Origin: JAIBJN01 sp963775625 | Lineage (GTDB): Bacteria; Actinomycetota; Thermoleophilia; Gaiellales; Gaiellaceae | Length of the DNA stretch: 64,000 bases | Assembly (NCBI GenBank): GCA_963775625.1 | Contig: CAVZJM010000006.1 | Coordinates: 186,001-250,000, forward strand | Reading direction: 5' to 3' | Shown: positions 60,679 to 64,000 of the stretch, piece by piece | Layout: each line of letters starts with the position of its first letter | Position numbering within the stretch: position 1 is the stretch's first letter | Notes under the pieces: generated by a model | Databases searched by the model: none | The model's input: only the letters and a program-made list of their open reading frames with translations | Told to the model about the DNA's origin: nothing | Position numbers and translations under genes: made by a program

Positions 60679-62457
60679 GTGGCGGAAGCGCACCCCAACC
60701 TGCGCACGTTCGTGCGCCTGCTCGGCTTTCTGCGGCCGTATCGGTGGTCGCTTGCCGTGTCGATCGTGCTGGCCATCGCCTCCCAGGCCGCGGCGGTCGC
60801 GATCGCCTTTCTCACCGGCGACGCGCTTCAGAGCGCCGTGGAGGCGCAGAGCCGCGACCAGCTCTGGACGCTCGCGCTGGCCATCCTCCTCGTCGGCGCC
60901 GCCCGGGCCGTCTTCATGGCGGGCCGACGATTGATCTCGGGCCGGCAGGCGCTCGCCGTCGAGTACGACATGCGCGACGGCATCTACGCGAAGCTCCTCC
61001 GGCTTTCGTTCGGCTTCTACGACCGCCATCAGACCGGCCAGCTGATGTCGAGGGCGACGGTCGACCTGCAGTCCGTCCGCTTCTTCCTCGGCTACGGGCT
61101 CATCTTCTTCTTCCAGCACGTGCTCACGATCGTCGGAGTCACGATCGTCCTCTTCATCGTCGACTGGAGGCTCGCTCTCGCCGCGATGGCGTTCACGCCG
61201 CTCCTCGTCTTCCTCGCCTACCGCTACTCGCAGGTCTCGCACCCGATCCTCCGCGACGTGCAGCAGAAGATGGCCGACGTCGCCACCGTGGCAGAAGAGA
61301 GCATCGTCGGCGTCCACGTCGTCAAGTCGTTCGCCCAGGAGGACAACGAGGCCGCGAAGTTCGGAGAGAGGACCGAGAGCGTCTTCCGGCGCTCGATCGA
61401 CGCGAACCGCCAGAGGGCGATCTACGTCCCGCTCCTCTCCTTCCTGCCGCTCATCGCGCAGGCGACGGTGCTGCTCTACGGCGGGCGGATGGTGGCGAGC
61501 GGGGAGCTCGCGCTCAACTCGTTCTTCGCCTTCAACGTGCTCGTGCTGATGCTGGTCATGCCCCTCAGGATGCTCGGCATGTGGATCGGGCAGGCGCAGC
61601 GCGCGACAGCCTCGGGCGAGCGGATCTTCGAGGTGATCGACGAGGTCGAGGACGTCAAGGACGCACCCGCCGCGCGCGAGCTCCCGGCCGGCGAGGGTCG
61701 GATCGCCTTCGAGGGCGCCGCCTTCGGCTATGCCCCCGGACGCCCCGTCCTCGAGGAGGTCGATCTCGAGATCGAGCCCGGGCGCACGATCGCGCTCATC
61801 GGCCAGACCGGGTCCGGCAAGACCACGCTCGCATCGCTCGTCCCGCGTTTCTACGACGTGACGGGGGGCCGGGTGACCATCGACGGCGCCGACGTCCGCG
61901 ACGTGAAGCTCGCGTCCCTCCGCCGCGCGATCGGGATCGTCGCCCAGGATCCATTCCTCTTCTCCGCGACCGTCCGGGAGAACATCGCCTTCGGCGCTCC
62001 GGACGCGACGGACGCCGACGTGCTTCGAGCCGCCCGCCTGGCACAGGCGCACGACTTCATCGAGGAGCTGCCGGACGGGTACGAGACGACGATCGGCGAA
62101 CGCGGGATCACCCTGTCAGGAGGCCAGCGGCAGCGGATCGCCATCGCCCGCGCGCTCATCCTCGACCCGCGCATCCTCATCCTCGACGACGCGACCGCGT
62201 CCGTCGACGCCACGACCGAGGCTCGCATTCGCCTCGGGCTGCGCGAGGCGATGAAAGGCCGGACGACGCTGATCGTCGCGCACCGGCTCTCGACGATCGC
62301 GCTTGCCGACGAGCTCGTCGTGCTCGACCGCGGCCGCATCGTCGCGCGCGGGACGCAGGCAGAGCTCCTGGAGAGAAGCCCGGTGTTCAGGGAGATCTAC
62401 GAGCACGGCCTGCTCGAGCGGGAGTTCGCGGAGCGTGTGGAGGCGGCAGGGGCATGA
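60679..62457 (+). CDS. ABC exporter half-transporter, subunit 1 (degenerate Walker B)
   Basis: 592 aa. A six-helix type 1 exporter domain (about residues 20-310) is fused to an ATPase. Walker A GQTGSGKTT is near 375-383, Q-loop IVAQDPF, signature LSGGQRQR near 479-486, Walker B ILILDDATAS near 499-508 and the switch His in IVAHRLST near 535. The residue after Walker B is Asp504 instead of the catalytic Glu, as in the inactive-site half of heterodimeric exporters such as TM287/288. The next gene encodes the partner. Substrate (drug, lipid or peptide) unknown. TTG 60667 is an alternative start. Confidence 0.93.
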   Translation: MAEAHPNLRTFVRLLGFLRPYRWSLAVSIVLAIASQAAAVAIAFLTGDALQSAVEAQSRDQLWTLALAILLVGAARAVFMAGRRLISGRQALAVEYDMRDGIYAKLLRLSFGFYDRHQTGQLMSRATVDLQSVRFFLGYGLIFFFQHVLTIVGVTIVLFIVDWRLALAAMAFTPLLVFLAYRYSQVSHPILRDVQQKMADVATVAEESIVGVHVVKSFAQEDNEAAKFGERTESVFRRSIDANRQRAIYVPLLSFLPLIAQATVLLYGGRMVASGELALNSFFAFNVLVLMLVMPLRMLGMWIGQAQRATASGERIFEVIDEVEDVKDAPAARELPAGEGRIAFEGAAFGYAPGRPVLEEVDLEIEPGRTIALIGQTGSGKTTLASLVPRFYDVTGGRVTIDGADVRDVKLASLRRAIGIVAQDPFLFSATVRENIAFGAPDATDADVLRAARLAQAHDFIEELPDGYETTIGERGITLSGGQRQRIAIARALILDPRILILDDATASVDATTEARIRLGLREAMKGRTTLIVAHRLSTIALADELVVLDRGRIVARGTQAELLERSPVFREIYEHGLLEREFAERVEAAGA

Positions 62458-62487
62458 TGCCTCGGCACGAATTCGGCGCAGTCCCGT

Positions 62488-62550
62488 TTCCCACACGCGC
62501 GCATTTCCGCGCTAGGCTCGAGGCCATCGGGCTGGGGAGGTGGGGCTCCC
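62488..62550 (+). repeat. Interspersed ~60-nt element, copy D (diverged)
   Basis: Reads cccacacgcgcgcatttcc, then gcgctaggctcgagg, then gctggggaggtggggctccc. It matches copy B base for base over most of the left half (atttc, gcg, taggctcgag) with small insertions on the right. Here it lies between two plus-strand genes, so its orientation relative to them is reversed compared with copies A-C. Confidence 0.6.
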
Positions 62551-62611
62551 TCTTCCCGGGCGCGTGTAACCCTCAGGAGAGCTCGAGCGGCCGCGACGGG
62601 CGGTGGCGATC

Positions 62612-64000
62612 GTGAAGGTCTGGCAGGCCGGATCGCACCTCACGATGCAGCGCGGCGCCGACGTGAACGACTGGTCGTGGGCGCAGACCGTCCGGAGAGT
62701 CTCGACGCTCGCGCGCCTGACTGTCCGGTACCGCGGCCGGACGTTGCTTGCCGTGGCCTCGCTCGTCGTTGCGACGCTGACGGCGCTCGCCCCACCTCTC
62801 CTGGCGAAGCTCGCCATCGACGACGGCATCACCGGAGGCGACCTCGAGGCGCTCACGTTCTTCGCCATCCTCTTCGTGGTCGCCGGCCTGGCCAACCTGC
62901 TCGCGAGCATGGCGCAGACCTACTTCACGGGCTGGACGGGGGAGCGCATCCTGGCCGACCTGCGCAACAAGCTCTTCCGCCACCTGCAGCGGCTCTCGCT
63001 GGGCTACTACGAGCGCAACCGCGCCGGCGTCGTCATCAGCCGCCTGACGAACGATGTCGAAGCGCTCGATCAGCTCGTCACCGACGGGGTCTCGAGCCTC
63101 TTCCAGAACACGCTCCTCCTCGTGGGCACGGCGGTCATCCTCTTCGTGCTCGACTGGCGCCTCGCCCTGGCCGCCCTCGCGGTCTTCCCGCTCATGGCGA
63201 TCGCCACGAGCCTCTTCCGCCGACGGTCCTCGCGGGCCTACCGGGCCGTGCGGGAGCGGCTCGGCCTCGTCACGGCGACGCTCGCCGAGGACATCGCGGG
63301 CATGCGCGTCGTCCAGTCGTTCACGCGCGAGCAGGCCAACCAGCGCCAGTTCCGCTCCGTGAACAACCGCTATCGCGACTCGAACCAGGAGACCGTCGTC
63401 CTCAACGGGCTCTACTTCCCCTTCGTCGATTTCCTGGCGGCGGTAGCGACGGCGACCGTGCTCGGCTTCGGCGGCTGGCTCACCCTCGAGGGCCAGGTGA
63501 CCGTCGGCACGCTGTTCGCTTTCCTCCTCTACCTCTCGAACTTCTTCGACCCGGTCCAGCAGCTCTCGCAGCTCTACAACACGTTCCTGTCAGCCGTCGC
63601 GGCCCTCGACAAGATCATGGACGTGATGGACGAGGAGCCCGAGATCGTGGACCCGCAGGGCGCCGAGCCACTGCCGCCGATCGACGGCCACGTCCGCTTC
63701 GACGGAGTCCGCTTCGGCTACGGCTCGGGGCCGGAGATCCTGCACGGCATCGACCTCGACGTTCCGGCCGGGACCACGGTCGCGCTCGTCGGACACACGG
63801 GCGCGGGCAAGTCCACGATCGCGAAGCTGCTCGCCCGCTTCTACGACCCGCGCGAGGGGTCGATCACGATCGACGCGCACGATCTGAGGGACGTGACGCA
63901 GGAGAGTCTCCGGCGCCAGCTGGGAATCGTGCCGCAGGAGGGCTTTCTCTTCGCGGGGACCGTCCGCGAGAACATCGCCTTCGGACGCCCGGACGCGTCC
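62612..64000 (+). CDS. ABC exporter half-transporter, subunit 2 (cut by window end)
   Basis: Partial, at least 463 aa. The transmembrane exporter domain includes LRNKLFRHLQRLSLGYYERN, VVISRLTNDVEALDQLVTDG and FVLDWRLALAALAVFPL, then the linker and ATPase with Walker A GHTGAGKST near 394-402 and Q-loop GIVPQEGFLFAG. The signature and Walker B lie beyond the window, so whether it has the canonical Glu is not visible. It follows subunit 1 by 154 nt holding repeat copy D. The start is uncertain: GTG 62603, GTG 62612 or ATG 62645 are all in frame and none has a good Shine-Dalgarno. Confidence 0.9.
   Translation, partial: MKVWQAGSHLTMQRGADVNDWSWAQTVRRVSTLARLTVRYRGRTLLAVASLVVATLTALAPPLLAKLAIDDGITGGDLEALTFFAILFVVAGLANLLASMAQTYFTGWTGERILADLRNKLFRHLQRLSLGYYERNRAGVVISRLTNDVEALDQLVTDGVSSLFQNTLLLVGTAVILFVLDWRLALAALAVFPLMAIATSLFRRRSSRAYRAVRERLGLVTATLAEDIAGMRVVQSFTREQANQRQFRSVNNRYRDSNQETVVLNGLYFPFVDFLAAVATATVLGFGGWLTLEGQVTVGTLFAFLLYLSNFFDPVQQLSQLYNTFLSAVAALDKIMDVMDEEPEIVDPQGAEPLPPIDGHVRFDGVRFGYGSGPEILHGIDLDVPAGTTVALVGHTGAGKSTIAKLLARFYDPREGSITIDAHDLRDVTQESLRRQLGIVPQEGFLFAGTVRENIAFGRPDAS

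Overview
The window is about 64 kb of very GC-rich bacterial chromosome, packed with housekeeping genes. No tRNA, rRNA, CRISPR array, insertion sequence or phage gene was recognised. The gene order points to the phylum Actinomycetota, probably a deep class such as Thermoleophilia (inference from synteny and composition, not a database match). The pointers are tlyA-nadK-recN-steA-...-steB-...-pyrG, alaS-ruvX-mltG-aroE-aroC-aroK/B-aroQ-pepQ-efp-accB/C-nusB, split glyQ/glyS, an F420/PPOX-type protein and a SigB/F-type sigma operon. Most genes lie on the minus strand. Many are coupled by 4-nt stop/start overlaps (ATGA, GTGA, TTGA and one CTGA).

Layout from left to right. 1-6.0 kb: a broken multi-pass membrane gene, a secreted EEP-family phosphoesterase, a tiny cysteine-rich protein, comB, a rhomboid protease and a two-HKD phospholipase D-like protein. 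6-14 kb: pyruvate phosphate dikinase with its regulator, a one-span membrane peptide, glyS/glyQ, recO and a glutaredoxin. 14-21 kb: mutM, deoA/deoB, a 44-residue membrane peptide, ald, a DUF3866 protein and an M20 peptidase. 21-30 kb: pyrG, a GT2-PNPT fusion, steB, an SRPBCC protein, steA, recN, nadK and tlyA. 30-36 kb: a DUF3891 protein, polyprenyl synthase, XseB-like peptide, nusB, accC, a fused degenerate carboxyltransferase/biotin carrier, and efp. 36-45 kb: M24 peptidase, shikimate genes (aroQ, fused aroK-aroB carrying a frameshift, aroC, aroE), mltG, ruvX, alaS, and a sigma factor with an RsbW-like protein and a DUF948 protein. 46-54 kb: mnmA with an extra N-terminal domain, a three-gene envelope cluster, aspS, hisS, an MBL hydrolase and a cupin. 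54-60.6 kb: a complete histidine-to-glutamate operon (ftcD, PPOX protein, hutH, hutU, hutI) followed by two small membrane proteins. 60.6-64 kb: a two-subunit ABC exporter, the second subunit cut by the window edge.

Four things stand out. First, many transcription-unit heads have a TAGAAT/TAGACT-like -10 box ending only 6-10 nt before the start codon and no Shine-Dalgarno, so their mRNAs should be leaderless. Second, three internal operon genes have no ATG, GTG or TTG where a start is needed but do have CTG behind GGAG. Third, the biotin carrier normally encoded as AccB is fused to a carboxyltransferase-like domain that has lost its catalytic lysine and metal ligands. Fourth, several intergenic repeat families occur: a ~60-nt element in four copies, a pair of hairpins with compensatory stem changes, a shared 5' leader, a 30-bp tandem duplication and a 35-nt palindrome.

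Two probable single-base frame breaks (near 147 and at 37987-37989) could be real or could be assembly errors. The reads need checking before either is interpreted.
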